Assembly: GCA_014706295.1 (NCBI GenBank) | Contig: JACSVZ010000038.1 | Location: forward strand, 3,712,768-3,776,767 | Length of the DNA: 64,000 nt | Source: Lycocorax pyrrhopterus obiensis | Taxonomy: Eukaryota; Chordata; Aves; Passeriformes; Paradisaeidae | Direction: 5' to 3' | Shown here: piece after piece, positions 23,458-34,163 of the stretch | How the letters are laid out: each line of letters starts with the position of its first letter | Numbering within the stretch: the stretch's first letter is position 1 | Program-made: the position numbers and the translations under genes | The notes under the pieces: generated by a model | What the model was told of the DNA's origin: nothing | What the model saw: only the letters and a program-made list of their open reading frames with translations | The model's database searches: none

Positions 23458-24090
23458 TGTTAAAATCATGATATTCACAGACAAAAACTCTCTAACTAAT
23501 TAAAGTTAGAAAGTGGTATGTTTATTACGCTGGCGGACAGCACGGGAGACACCTCCTAGAGATGTGCCAGCACCTTACACGGTTATTTGCCCTCTATTTA
23601 TTTCACGAAGTGTTACATATTAATCATATACATATTTTTAGCACCTCCCATTTCCCACTTCTTATTAAAATGAGGTTATTAGTCCTTTGCGTGTGAGCAA
23701 TTCCTTTTTCAGTTTGGGTTGGTGGTCTTGATTTGAGTCAGTGGTCTTGAAAGATGAAGTCAGGGATCTCTTCGTCACCATGAACTTTTTACCTTCTATT
23801 GTGGGCAAGCCTCGGCAAGCCTTCTGGAGGCGGTCCATAGCTCCTGCCTGTATTTGATCATGCAATCTAGGTGCTAGCTGTAATTCTATCAGCTTCTTTT
23901 GTCCTTATGACAGTTCATTTACTATAAGCAAAGTTTCAGACAGGTACATAATAGTGAATAGCACTATACTTAGCCAACTTCTCTTTTGGTTTAATCAGTA
24001 CAAATTGCTTTTAACTCCTAGCTAAAGTTTAACTCTTCATAATCTTGACTCAATGTCAGCTGTGGCAAGGCCCTTGGAAACCCATAGAGC
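23458..24090 (-). mobile_element. LTR of an ERV1/ERVL-like element
   Basis: Begins TGTTAAAATCATGATATTC; TTTATTACG near 23520 is a minus-strand polyadenylation signal, so the LTR is read on the minus strand. Upper boundary not resolved. Confidence 0.5.
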
Positions 24091-24399
24091 AAGGAATCCA
24101 ACGCGTGGGAGAACTGGCTGTGCTAGAGACCATTTTCTCTAATAACAACCAAGCCACTTAATGTCCAGACTTCGTAAAATGTACAACATTGATGTGGATG
24201 AAACACTTACAACTAGAGCCACAAGCATGCTCCCACTTCCTAGTGACACCCCAGTGGGATGAGAAAAATGAGACAGTGGGTGCTGTGACAAGAAGGCTCC
24301 AAACACAGGAAGATACTGTCCACACCCCGACAGCAGCCCAAGTCTCAGTCATGGAAACAGATCTGACTGAGCATATGCAGAAATCGAACAAGGGGGTTA

Positions 24400-25415
24400 A
24401 AGACAGCCATCAGAAACTCAGAAAGGAGTTTAGGGAGGACATTTTCCATGCCTTGCCAGTGCAGATCAGGGTGTTATGGAGGCCAAAGTGGGGAATGGGT
24501 GGCCAAGGCAATGCAAGACAATGGAGTGATAGGAAGGGCAAGGGAAGGACACTGAGAGTCAGCAAGGCAAGGGAAGTGGTGGTCAGGCAGGAATGGCAAG
24601 GAAGTGCAAGGTTAGATCGAAAGGCATGGCAAGGGAAGGCAAGGCAAGGCAATGAGAGTCATAGGAGGAGCAGGCAAAACAAGGCAAGGCCAAGAAAAAA
24701 AGGGTCGGGAAGTCAAGGTGGGGGATGGGTGAGCAAGTCATTGCAAGGCAATGGAGTGGTAGGAAGGGCAAGGGCAGACACAGAGGGGTGAGTATAGCAA
24801 TGCAAGGTTGGAATAGGAAAGGCAAGTCAAGTTAAAGGAGAGGTGGGACTGGCAAAGCAAGGGAGGAGAAGAAAGAAGTAAGCAGATGAAGGTGGGGCAA
24901 AGGGCATTGCAAGGCAATGCACGGCAAGGGAGGGGTAGCAGAGCAATGCAAGTATAGGGGTGGACTTAGAGGGCAAGGCAAGTGAGAGGTAGGCAAGAGA
25001 AAGAGAATAAGAGGAGGAGTAGGCAAGGCAATGCCAGGAGAAAAAGGGGCAGGAAAGTCAAGGTGGGGCATGAGTGAGCAAGGCAATGCAAGACAAGGGA
25101 GTTGTAAGAAGGGCAATGGAAGAACACAGAGGGCTCAGTAAAGCAAGAGAAGGGATGGTCAGGAAAGGCAAAAATATTTGGGGTAGGGTAGAAAAGGCAA
25201 GACAAGGCAAGGCAGGAGTAGGCAAGGAAGTGAGAATCATAGGAGAAGGAGGCAATGCAAGGCAAGGCCAGGAAAAAAGCAGAAGAAAAGTCAAGGTAGG
25301 GGATGGGTGAGCAAGGCACTGCAAGGCAATGAAGTCATAGGAAAGGCAACGAAAGGACACGGAGAGATCAGTAAGGCAGTACATAGATGGAGAAGGAAAT
25401 GCAAGGTAAGGCAAG
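24400..25415 (-). repeat. CTTGC satellite in G-strand orientation
   Basis: GGCAAGGCAA words on the plus strand, that is, the same satellite inverted. The anchor AAGTCAAGGTGGGGGATGGG recurs at about 24483, 24712, 24887, 25058 and 25291, spacings 229, 175, 171 and 233. Confidence 0.85.
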
Positions 25416-25890
25416 GCTTGACTCTTATTGCCTTGCCTATCTTTTACTTGCCTTGCTTTGCAAAGCCACCCTTTGGCATGCCTATCCTGCATTGCCCTTC
25501 ATACCCAGCCTCTGCCTTGACCTGCCTATGCCTTTCTTCCCAGGCCTTGCCATGCCATGCCTTCCTCTCCCTTGTCTTGCCTTATTTTTTCTATCCCTTC
25601 CTTGCTGTGCCTTCCCTTACCAAACTTTCTGTGTTCTTGTTTTGCCTTGCCAACCTGTCCCTTGCCTCGCATTGCCTTGTATACCCATTCCCTGGCTTGC
25701 CTTGCCTTCCCCTTTCTTGCTTGGCATTTCCTTGCCTAGCCCTTCCAGTCATCTGCAGGTCTACCCATCACTGGGCTTACCTTCCTATGCCCAGCCTTGC
25801 CGACAATTTCTGGGCCTTCTCTCACCTCCATTTGCTTTCCTCTCACTGCTCCTGCCTTCCCTACCTCTCCCTTGACTAGCCTAGAATTGC
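25416..25890 (+). repeat. CTTGC satellite, flipped back
   Basis: Switch to CCTTGCC words at about 25416 inside one continuous array, with no mobile element at the switch point. Confidence 0.8.
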
Positions 25891-26055
25891 CTTGCCTGCA
25901 TGGAAGGCAAGGTAAAGAGTGGTAGGCAAGGCAAAGCAAAGAAAGGAAGTCTTAGGCAGGGCAAGGCAAGGCAGATGTAGGCAAGGGAAGCAAAGCAACG
26001 GTAGGTTAGGAAACACTAGGCAAAGATACTGAAGGCAAGGCAAGGACAAGGGACT
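25891..26055 (-). repeat. CTTGC satellite, second G-strand segment
   Basis: Switch again to GGCAAGGCAAG words at about 25895 up to about 26052, where the ~174-bp satellite begins. Confidence 0.8.
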
Positions 26056-26079
26056 CAGAGTGCCTTTCCTTGGGAAGCA

Positions 26080-26639
26080 AAGGACATAGTGCCAGTGTTG
26101 AAGGAGCAGATGTTAAGGTACCATGGGGAGCTACAGTCCAGCAAGATATTTCTCTCCTGGCCTCTTCTGTGTAGGAGCAATTGTTGGAAATACACGATAC
26201 AGGAGATAGTACCCAGTTTTGGTTGGGAAGTTCCTGAATGAGGATGGCAATGCTTTTTCATGGGAAGGAAAGCACATAGCCGCGGTGTTTCAGATGCAGA
26301 TAAGAAGCTGCCTCATGGAGGGCAAGGGAAGAAGCAGCTTTCTGTCCTGGTATATTTGGTGTGGAAGAATTGTCTCAATTAGTACAATTATGGAGTCCGT
26401 ATTCATCTTAGGAAAGTGGTCTCCTGAAAGATTCAATTTGGCATATGGTTTCCACTTCTCAGAGGTGGCCTTCTGAAATTCTGGCAGCCCACGCCTTTTG
26501 GACAAAGTAAGCAGCTATGCTGAGTCTTGGTGTGCAGCTGATCTAGTGCTCTGGGCAGGTAATGCCCAGTAACAGTGTTCTGGCACCTTTGTGTGGGATC
26601 AGTCCCTGGATGTGTTGTATTTTGAAGGACGGGATGCCA
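26080..26639 (+). repeat. ~174-bp satellite, forward block
   Basis: Monomers with CTTTCTGTCCTGGTATATTT and GGAGCAATTGTTGGAAATA-type motifs at about 26150, 26340 and 26575. 26500-26639 is an inverted match of 16170-16257. Confidence 0.7.
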
Positions 26640-27689
26640 TTTCTTTTGAGATGGACTTATAGTTCCTCTCTTTGACAAAGAAAGCAAGTTTGGATGTGCA
26701 CATTGGGTGCTCTTAGTGAACTTAAAGGGTTTCCCCAAAAGGTAGTTCTCTGGGTTAGAGCTGTTGAACCCTCAGTGGGAATGCAAACGCCAAGCTCTTG
26801 CGCTTTCTGTCCTGGTAGCTTTAGTGCGTTCGCAGTCTCTGGTGACGTTCCCTTAGCATCCTGACTCTGGGAGAGTGAAGGCTTAGGATTGTACCTAGAG
26901 CTGAGAAGGAAAGCGCCAAGAGCAGCATGTGTGCTGCTAGTTTGAGGGGTACAGTTGAAGTTGAAGGCAGCAAGAGCTTTCTCAGCTGGCACTTTTGTGA
27001 GCTCTGTTTTTGCCAGATGCTTTCAAGTTGGTGGCCGGACTCTGCGAGGAGGAAAAGGTTTGTTAGGGCAAAGGGGTTCATGTTGCTCCTTGAGCGCGGT
27101 GCAAAGAAGAGTCTGCACTTGGAGGGAGAAGATCAGGGGAAATCCTGACACCGTTGATTTGAGAGCAGGGACGTTTCCAACTTGGCTCTGCCCTTGGGGT
27201 GGTTTCGCGCTGCGCGAGGTGCGTGTCCTTCTTTTGCAAATCAGCAGCGCCATCGTGTGGTTGTTGTGATGAGCGCGGACAGGAAAAAGCCGAGCGCTTT
27301 TGCGGCGCGGCCCCATTCGTGTGGGAGCAGTTGGTGGAAGAGCTCCGCTGTGCATCCTGGCTCTCGGAGACTGGAAAGAATGTGATCCCGCATCTAGCAG
27401 CGAAGGAAGAGGAATCATTTGCTTGTTGGCTGTGCAGTTTATAGGCTGCAAAAGAAAAGGCAATTGCGGCACGGCCTCTCTCTTTTTGAACCTTTTCTGT
27501 GCCATCAGCTGCTCACCATGTAACTCGCACCCTCTGAAATGCATCAGAGTCCCTGGAGATAGGCTTTTTCTCTCAAGCTCTATGTACCATCTTATGCTCG
27601 CACTTTCACAGATCCCAAATCCCCTCCAAAACATCCAGCAGCTGCTCCCAATGAGAAAGTTCGAGAACAAAAAGACAATGCTTGCCTTC
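26640..27689 (+). repeat. Palindrome, left arm
   Basis: About 1050 bp that recur as reverse complement at 28789-29839. Translations of the two arms are identical over 111 residues and differ at one residue over another 215. The arm is built of ~174-bp satellite monomers that themselves change orientation at about 27460. The large open frames are not recognised as genes. Confidence 0.9.
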
Positions 27690-28788
27690 CTAGCCCCTTT
27701 TCTAGTCTCTAAACTAGAGGAAAGGAACTAGTTATATGCGCTTTCCTTCTCGACTATATCTAGTGCAGGATCACATTCTCGCAAGGTGGCAGAGTCCTTG
27801 GCTGAAGGGAAGTGTCTCCAGCTGCAATGTGGACGGAGAGATATGCCAGGTCCGAAAGAACCGGCTGATTGTCCTTCTTCCCTGTGCAACCTGATCGCAT
27901 CACTACTGCGACGAGTCCAAGCACTTGAAGCTCACACAGATACATGTGTCAGCAAGGAAAATCTTCCAAAAGTACCCCCTTCTCTTATCAGCATATAAAT
28001 TGTGCACAACACACTATGGCACTGTACCCTCCTTCTCAGATAGACATGCTATCACATTGTTGGCTCTTGCAGCTTGGCTGACAACGTCCGCCAGCTGTTC
28101 TCATAGAAAAAGACTCTAGAAGAAAAAGTTAGTGCTGGGCTGCACCTTCCCCTTGCCGTAAGTAAGCCGCACCAAACTCACTGCTCCCCTCTACTCTGCA
28201 TCTACCATCATGTTCTCTGCACCCCAGCGCCGAAAGCTAACTTCATTTGTTTCCACAGGGGGCTGGAAGATCAATGGGGAGCAGCACAAGTAGCTGTCAT
28301 TGAACTTCCCACTTACGACTCCTAAGGTGAATTCATCAGGCAAGCAAGTGGCAAGCCACACTCCTCTTGCAGCCTGTACGCTGCACACACAAGCCCGGTG
28401 CTCTGCGCCTTTGTTCTTCCCCTTTTGTACCATGTCGCGCTTTCCTTCTCCCGAAGGTGAACAGTCGTCTGTTTCTCACACAGAACACTGTGCAGGCAGC
28501 GACACGCTCCAGCAAACTGCTTCTGCCGAAACACGCCTGAGGCCATGCGTTTCTCAGTGCTACGCTTCGTACTGCCACATTCTGCCTGTCTTGCAGTCTG
28601 AATCTGAACAGAAAGCTTTTCTGCTACGTCTTGCACAAAGAACTGTCCAAACTGTAGCTGGAAACTCTTCGATGTAGTGATGGACTCTGCCACCTTGCGA
28701 GAATATGATGATGCTATATATATAGCTGAGAAGCAAAGTGCGAATCACTAGTGCATTTGGTCTATTTTAGAGACTGCAAAGGGACTGT
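27690..28788. repeat. Palindrome spacer
   Basis: About 1.1 kb of ~174-bp satellite, reversed at 27690-28620 and forward at 28620-28788, more diverged than the arms. Contains TGCAGCCTGTACGCTGCACAC, a reversed monomer end. Confidence 0.7.
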
Positions 28789-29839
28789 GAAGGCAAGCAC
28801 TGGCTTTTTGTTCTCAAACTTTCTCATTGGGAGCAGCTGCTGGATGTTTTGGAGGGGATTTGGGATCTGTGAAAGTGCGAGCATAAGATGGTACATAGAG
28901 CTTGAGAGAAAAAGCCTATCTCCAGGGACTCTGATGCATTTCAGAGGGTGCGAGTTACATGGTGAGCAGCTGATGGCACAGAAAAGGTTCAAAAAGAGAG
29001 AGGCCGTGCCGCAATTGCCTTTTCTTTTGCAGCCTATAAACTGCACAGCCAACAAGCAAATGATTCCTCTTCCTTCGCTGCTAGATGCGGGATCACATTC
29101 TTTCCAGTCTCCGAGAGCCAGGATGCACAGCGGAGCTCTTCCACCAACTGCTCCCACACGAATGGGGCCGCGCCGCAAAAGCGCTCGGCTTTTTCCTGTC
29201 CGCGCTCATCACAACAACCACACGATGGCGCTGCTGATTTGCAAAAGAAGGACACGCACCTCGCGCAGCGCGAAACCACCCCAAGGGCAGAGCCAAGTTG
29301 GAAACGTCCCTGCTCTCAAATCAACGGTGTCAGGATTTCCCCTGATCTTCTCCCTCCAAGTGCAGACTCTTCTTTGCACCGCGCTCAAGGAGCAACATGA
29401 ACTCCTTTGCCCTAACAAACCTTTTCCTCCTCGCAGAGTCCGGCCACCAACTTGAAAGCATCTGGCAAAAACAGAGCTCACAAAAGTGCCAGCTGAGAAA
29501 GCTCTTGCTGCCTTCAACTTCAACTGTACCCCTCAAACTAGCAGCACACATGCTGCTCTTGGCGCTTTCCTTCTCAGCTCTAGGTACAATCCTAAGCCTT
29601 CACTCTCCCAGAGTCAGGATGCTAAGGGAACATCACCAGAGACTGCGAACGCACTAAAGCTACCAGGACAGAAAGCGCAAGAGCTTGGCGTTTGCATTCC
29701 CACTGAGGGTTCAACAGCTCTAACCCAGAGAACTACCTTTTGGGGAAACCCTTTAAGTTCCCTAAGAGCACCCAATGTGCACATCCAAACTTGCTTTCTT
29801 TGTCAAAGAGAGGAACTATAAGTCCATCTCAAAAGAAAT
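28789..29839 (-). repeat. Palindrome, right arm
   Basis: Reverse complement of 26640-27689. Similarity falls off abruptly after the AAAAGAAAT at 29839 and continues only as diverged satellite to about 29880. Confidence 0.9.
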
Positions 29840-29869
29840 AGCACAGCCTCCCCCAAAATACAAATCATC

Positions 29870-31100
29870 CAGAATTGTCCGATTGGGGGGGAGGGGGGGT
29901 CTTTGCTACAGTCTTGGCCATCCCAACAGCACATGGTGGGGGGGAGGGTGGGAAGGAGTGGGGGTCATTTCCATAAACCTGGGACTGCAGATATTGGAGT
30001 TCCCACCCCTTCTGCGGTTTTTGGTGGTGGGGGAAAGAGGGACAGCCGAGAAAGCCTCTCAAATTGTCCCTTTGCCCTCCCTGAACCAGCCTAATTCACC
30101 CCTAAAATGGCTTCAATGTGCCCCAAATCTTGTCCATGGGTGAGGGGGCAGGCGGGGACACCAGGACACACACGTATCCCAGCAGCTGCATGCCCAGCCA
30201 GGACGAGGAGCAGGGCTAGGGCTGCTCCCAAATGTCCCCCGCCCAAATGACACGGGCTGTGGGGGACTGGCTCAGGCTTTATTGTCGACCTGCAAGCCAT
30301 GAGTGAGCACAAAACCTGCCTGCATCCTCTGCAGCATGCCGTCTTGGAGCAGAGCTATTCCCAAAGGAAGCCGTGAGCCCGTGGCAAGACAGTGCCAGAG
30401 CAGGATCCTGTGGAAGCCGAGAGAGAGTAGCCTACCTGGAGCAAGTTCCTACCAGGATTAATCAGACCATGGGTTCCCACCAGGGTCTCGTTGCTTCCAA
30501 AATTCCCCACAGTGTCAGTATGGCCCCTTGCTTCCATCAGGTTCCATAGCGTCACAGTGGTGCCCAGGGTTCCATCAGCTTCTCTAGCATCACCACAGTC
30601 TCCAGGCTTCCCTGAGTTTCCCTAGTGTCACAGTGGTGCCCATGGCACTGTCAGCTTCCCTAGCATCACCACCGTCTCCAGGGCTCCCTGAGCTTCTGTG
30701 GTGTCACAGTGGAGCGAGGGAACCGTGTAGTTGCACAGCATCACAAAGGCTCTCCTGGGTTCCCTGAGCTTCTGTGGTGTCACAATGGAGCCAGGCTTCC
30801 GTGTAGTTGCACAGCATCACAAAGGCTGTCCTGGGAGGAACGGGGCCACGAAGCACCACAACTTCTGTGTGGCCCTGCCGTGTCACAATGGCCCCTGGCT
30901 CCACGAGCCCCTGCAGTGTCCCAGTGGGCCCTTGGCTGCAGGAGCAGGTGGCTGGGAGTTGCTGCTCCACCGGTAGCTGGGGGAGAAACAACAGGGACAG
31001 CATGCAGACAGTGCCATGGCCACTTCTGTGGCCACTCATGTCTCTGTCCCAGGCGCAGCCGTGGTGTGTAACACTGGCTCCGGGTCCTTAGGTGTGCAGG
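29870..31100 (+). repeat. Segmental tandem duplication, copy A, with 76-bp repeats
   Basis: Copy A is matched by copy B at 31345-32144. Shared landmarks: CAGATATTGG (29987/31458), GGAAGCCGTGAGCC (30365/31600), CCAGGATTAATCA (30452/31699) and CACAGTGTCAGTATGGCCCCT. The distal part (30555-30850) consists of ~76-bp units with GTGTCACAGTGGTGCCCA or TTCTGTGGTGTCACAGTGGA and TTGCACAGCATCACAAAGG. No gene was recognised; GGCTTTATTG at 30275 could be a minus-strand polyadenylation signal. Confidence 0.65.
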
Positions 31101-31344
31101 TGACAGTCAGGGCCTGGAGCACGGCAGCTCCCAGGGTACGGCCTGGGGCAGGAGGCCAGCAGCGATTCGTTCCCCACATGCTGCAGCTTTCCTTGCCGGC
31201 TGAGACAGAGCCCCTGTGCGAAGCCAGGCCTCTCTGGAAAACAGCCAGCGCCGTGCCGCCCTGCAGCTCCCTGCAAGGCCCAGCTTTGGCAGCTTTGAGG
31301 CCCATAGCCAGTGCCACACTGTTTGCTCCTGACGTTTCTGTCTA
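31101..31344. other. Unassigned link between duplication copies
   Basis: GC-rich, no recognised gene or repeat. Confidence 0.35.
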
Positions 31345-32144
31345 GAGAGGTGCCAGAAATGTCCCATTGGGGGCTGCCCCTTTCCTACAGTCACTGCCAC
31401 CCCGGGAGCAAATCTGGAGTTGGAGAAGGGTGGCAGTCGTTCCCATAAAGCTGGAAGCGCAGATATTGGGCTCCCTCCACCTCCGTGGAGGGTTTTGGGG
31501 GCCCAGGAGGGACCGGTAGGGGCGGGGCAGGGAATACCACTAAATAACATCTACCTGCATCTTCTGCGGCATGCCGTCCTGGAGCAGAGCCATTCCCAAA
31601 GGAAGCCGTGAGCCTGCAGCAAGGCAGTGCCGGACCAAGATCCTAGAAGCACCTGTGGAAGCCGGAAGAGAGAAGCCTACCGTGAGTAGGTTCCTGCCAG
31701 GATTAATCATCTGGTGGGTTCCCACCCGGGTCTTGTTGCTTCCAGAAGGCCCCACAGTGTCAGTATGGCCCCTCGGTTCCATCAGGTTCCATAGAGTCAC
31801 AGTGGTGCCCAGGGTTCCATCAGCTTCCCTAGTGTCCCCAAGGTGTCCAGGGCTCCCTGAGTTTCCCTGGTGTCACAGTGGTGCCCACGGTTCTGTCAGC
31901 TTCCCTAGCATCACCACCGTCTCCAGGACTCCCTGAGCTTCTGTGGCGTCACAGTGGAGCCAGGCTTTCATGCAGTTGCACAGCATCACAAAGGCTTTCC
32001 TGAGTTCCCTGAGCTTCTGTGGTGTCACAGTGGAGCCAGGCTTCCTTGTAGTTGCACAGCATCACAAAGGGTCCCTTGGGTTCCCCGAATTTCTGTGGTG
32101 TCACAGTGGAGCCAGGGTTCCGAGTAGTTGCACAGCATCTCCTG
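31345..32144 (+). repeat. Segmental tandem duplication, copy B, with 76-bp repeats
   Basis: Diverged second copy of 29870-31100. 31790-32144 holds four or five 76-bp units. The array is broken by the solo LTR at 32145 and resumes at 32513. Confidence 0.65.
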
Positions 32145-32512
32145 TGTCGCTCTTCTCACTGTGGACGAGTAGAGAAATGACACAAGTGTCCAGGCTCAGG
32201 GATAAATGGAAGCGATTTAATAATCTGTCAGATGGCTTTTCTGTATTAGTTCACAAAAGTGTGTTAAATGGCATAAGGTAATTGGTTTTTTGGCCATCCA
32301 CCCCTAGAGTAGTTTGGTCAAGTTCTAACACACCCATCTCTGAATGTTTTTCTAGTTAGAACCATAACAATGCTGCAAAACAACCTGCAGGTGAAAGAAG
32401 TTTACAAAACCATAACACTGTTTTGAGTTACTGGCATGGGAAAGATAGAGCTCTGACAAAATGCTGCAGACAGCTGAAGAAATTCTCTGCTGAAGCTATT
32501 TCAGCATCCATA
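32145..32512 (-). mobile_element. Solo LTR, same family as the ERVK provirus LTRs at 54.3/61.7 kb
   Basis: 368 bp, TGTCGCTC on the left, CAGCATCCATA on the right. Similar over its whole length to 54317-54683 but clearly more diverged. Flanks CTCCTG (32139-32144) and TTCCTG (32513-32518) are a near-perfect 6-bp target duplication inside a 76-bp repeat unit. Confidence 0.85.
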
Positions 32513-32690
32513 TTCCTGGGTTTCCTCAGCTTCTGTGGTGTCACAGTGGAGCCCGGGTTCCGTGTAGTTCTACAGCATCACAAAGGCTCTCTTGGGTTCC
32601 ATGAGCTTCTTTGGTCTCACAGTGGAGCCAGGCTTCCGTGTAGTTGCACAGCATCACAAAGGCTCTCCTGGGTTTCTATGGTAGCTGAGG
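32513..32690 (+). repeat. 76-bp tandem repeat, remainder after the solo LTR
   Basis: Two further units with TTCTGTGGTGTCACAGTGGA and CACAGCATCACAAAGGCTCTC. Confidence 0.75.
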
Positions 32691-32740
32691 TTAAAATTAT
32701 CAAAGGGCTTCTCCCGGGGTGCGTGGTTCTGTTGGGTTAG

Positions 32741-33032
32741 CGTGTTCCGGTTTGAGTTTCCTGGTTGGCTGCTGGCCTTGGCCCCTCACCACTTCCCCGG
32801 GGCTCTCCCATTGGTCCCTGCTCCCTGATCCCACCTTTCCCCCAGCCCCAGGAAAAACCCTGAGTGACCCATTGTCCTCAGATTTGCTTGCCCGCCCTTC
32901 GAGGGTGAAGACGTAATAAACTCACTTCTCGGAATGAAGGAAAAGCAAATTCCCTTCCTGTCTCTTTGCTACTGAACTACAATACTGAACCTGCCTGTGC
33001 ATTCATGGAGCCAGGCAGGGACGGTATTAGAT
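32741..33032 (+). mobile_element. Probable LTR with primer-binding-like end
   Basis: Compact LTR-like segment with ATTGG (32810), AATAAA (32916) and, near 33032, TGGTGCCAGAGCG, which resembles a primer-binding site. The left end is uncertain. Confidence 0.45.
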
Positions 33033-33483
33033 GGTGCCAGAGCGTGGAGCAGCCTTGAACTGACCATGAAGAGCGTCTCCAGCACAGCTTTGTCGCTGGA
33101 ATGAAAAGTCGCCTCTCTAGCAGCCATTACCCCAAAGAAACCTCTGAGTTCTATCAGGGATCTTGGTGGGGAAGACCAACAATCTTCTAGAAAAAGACAA
33201 GACTGGTCTTAAGTCAGTAGACCGCCCTCGAGACTTTTATTTGACCCTCTAAGGTAATATGGGTCACTTTTGTATCCTTTTCTGTTAATTCCCTTTTATC
33301 TTGAGGGTTGGGAAGAGAGGGGGATGGGGGCAGAGTTCTCTTGTCTCCTGCGGGAAGCCTTTCTCCCAGTTGTAAAAGTCCTTGTTCAGGAAAATTTTCA
33401 TTATACCAGGGAAGGTTTAAAACACTTTGTTCAGTGGTTATTTAAGCAGTGGTTAGTTGAGTATTTAAAACGCTTTGTACGAT
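33033..33483 (+). other. Possible ERV leader, no gene recognised
   Basis: Follows the LTR-like segment and ends at the inverted class I LTR at 33484. No retroviral domain was recognised in it. Confidence 0.3.
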
Positions 33484-34163
33484 TGTGAAAAACGAGGTTC
33501 ACTCTCCTGTTAGGATTGAAAAGTTTAATAAAGGACAATAAGGGACAAGGATAATAAAGCAAAAAGTCACAGCGCTGGGTGCTTTGGCACTCCGCCAAGA
33601 GCACACCTGGTATCTTGGAGACACCCTTTACATACACCTGGAGTATTCCATATTCATAAACAATTATACATATTCATAAACAATTATACATATTTAAAAC
33701 CCTTTCTAGGAACAGTTCAAAATGGAATGCAGTTTTCTCGTTTTGTCGGTAGTTCCCGGAATCAGCAGATCGCTGTGGGGATAAGCCTTCTGGCGTCGCA
33801 TATTCAAACCTTTTTCAGGAAAAGTTCAAAATGGAATGCAGTTTTCTCAGCTCGGTTCGCCCGGCTTGGTAGTTCCTGGAATGAGCAGATCACTGTGGGG
33901 ATATCTTATCTGTTGCTGATAGTTGGTAGCAGGAGCCCAAATAGTTCATAAGCATAGCTATTTCTAAGTTTTTGGTTGAATGAAAAAGTATTAAAAAAAC
34001 CACATCTTCACAACAAAACTACCTTATATAGCATCTGTTTTGTAATAAAGCTATTTTACATATAGCATCTACTTGTGACAAAACTACTGTTTAAAAGGCT
34101 ACTTTTAACATCACTTATTTTAACATTTGCAGAAAGCCAATATTATAGCATCTATTTATCACA
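33484..34163 (-). mobile_element. Class I ERV 3' LTR, minus strand
   Basis: 680 bp, TGTGAAAAACG to TTTATCACA on the plus strand, that is TGTGATAAAT...TTTTTCACA on the minus strand with TGTGA/TCACA inverted ends. Nearly the same as 43522-44202, including its ~120-bp internal duplication, which 51415-51975 lacks. The adjoining ATTCCCCCTCTTC (34164 on) is the polypurine tract read backwards, so this is a 3' LTR. Confidence 0.9.

Noticed and set aside
20400..26055. CRISPR-like or other regularly spaced array
   Set aside because: Units are degenerate, spacing varies from 170 to 330 bp, and the context is vertebrate.
27023..27670. 215-codon open frame (and its twin at 28751-29455)
   Set aside because: Lies in satellite monomers within the palindrome arms. 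A diverged relative at 15558-15980 does not keep the whole frame, so conservation reflects arm identity, not coding.
30091..30312. Minus-strand 73-codon frame with a hydrophobic, signal-peptide-like stretch
   Set aside because: No recognised mature domain, no splice evidence and no preservation in duplication copy B.
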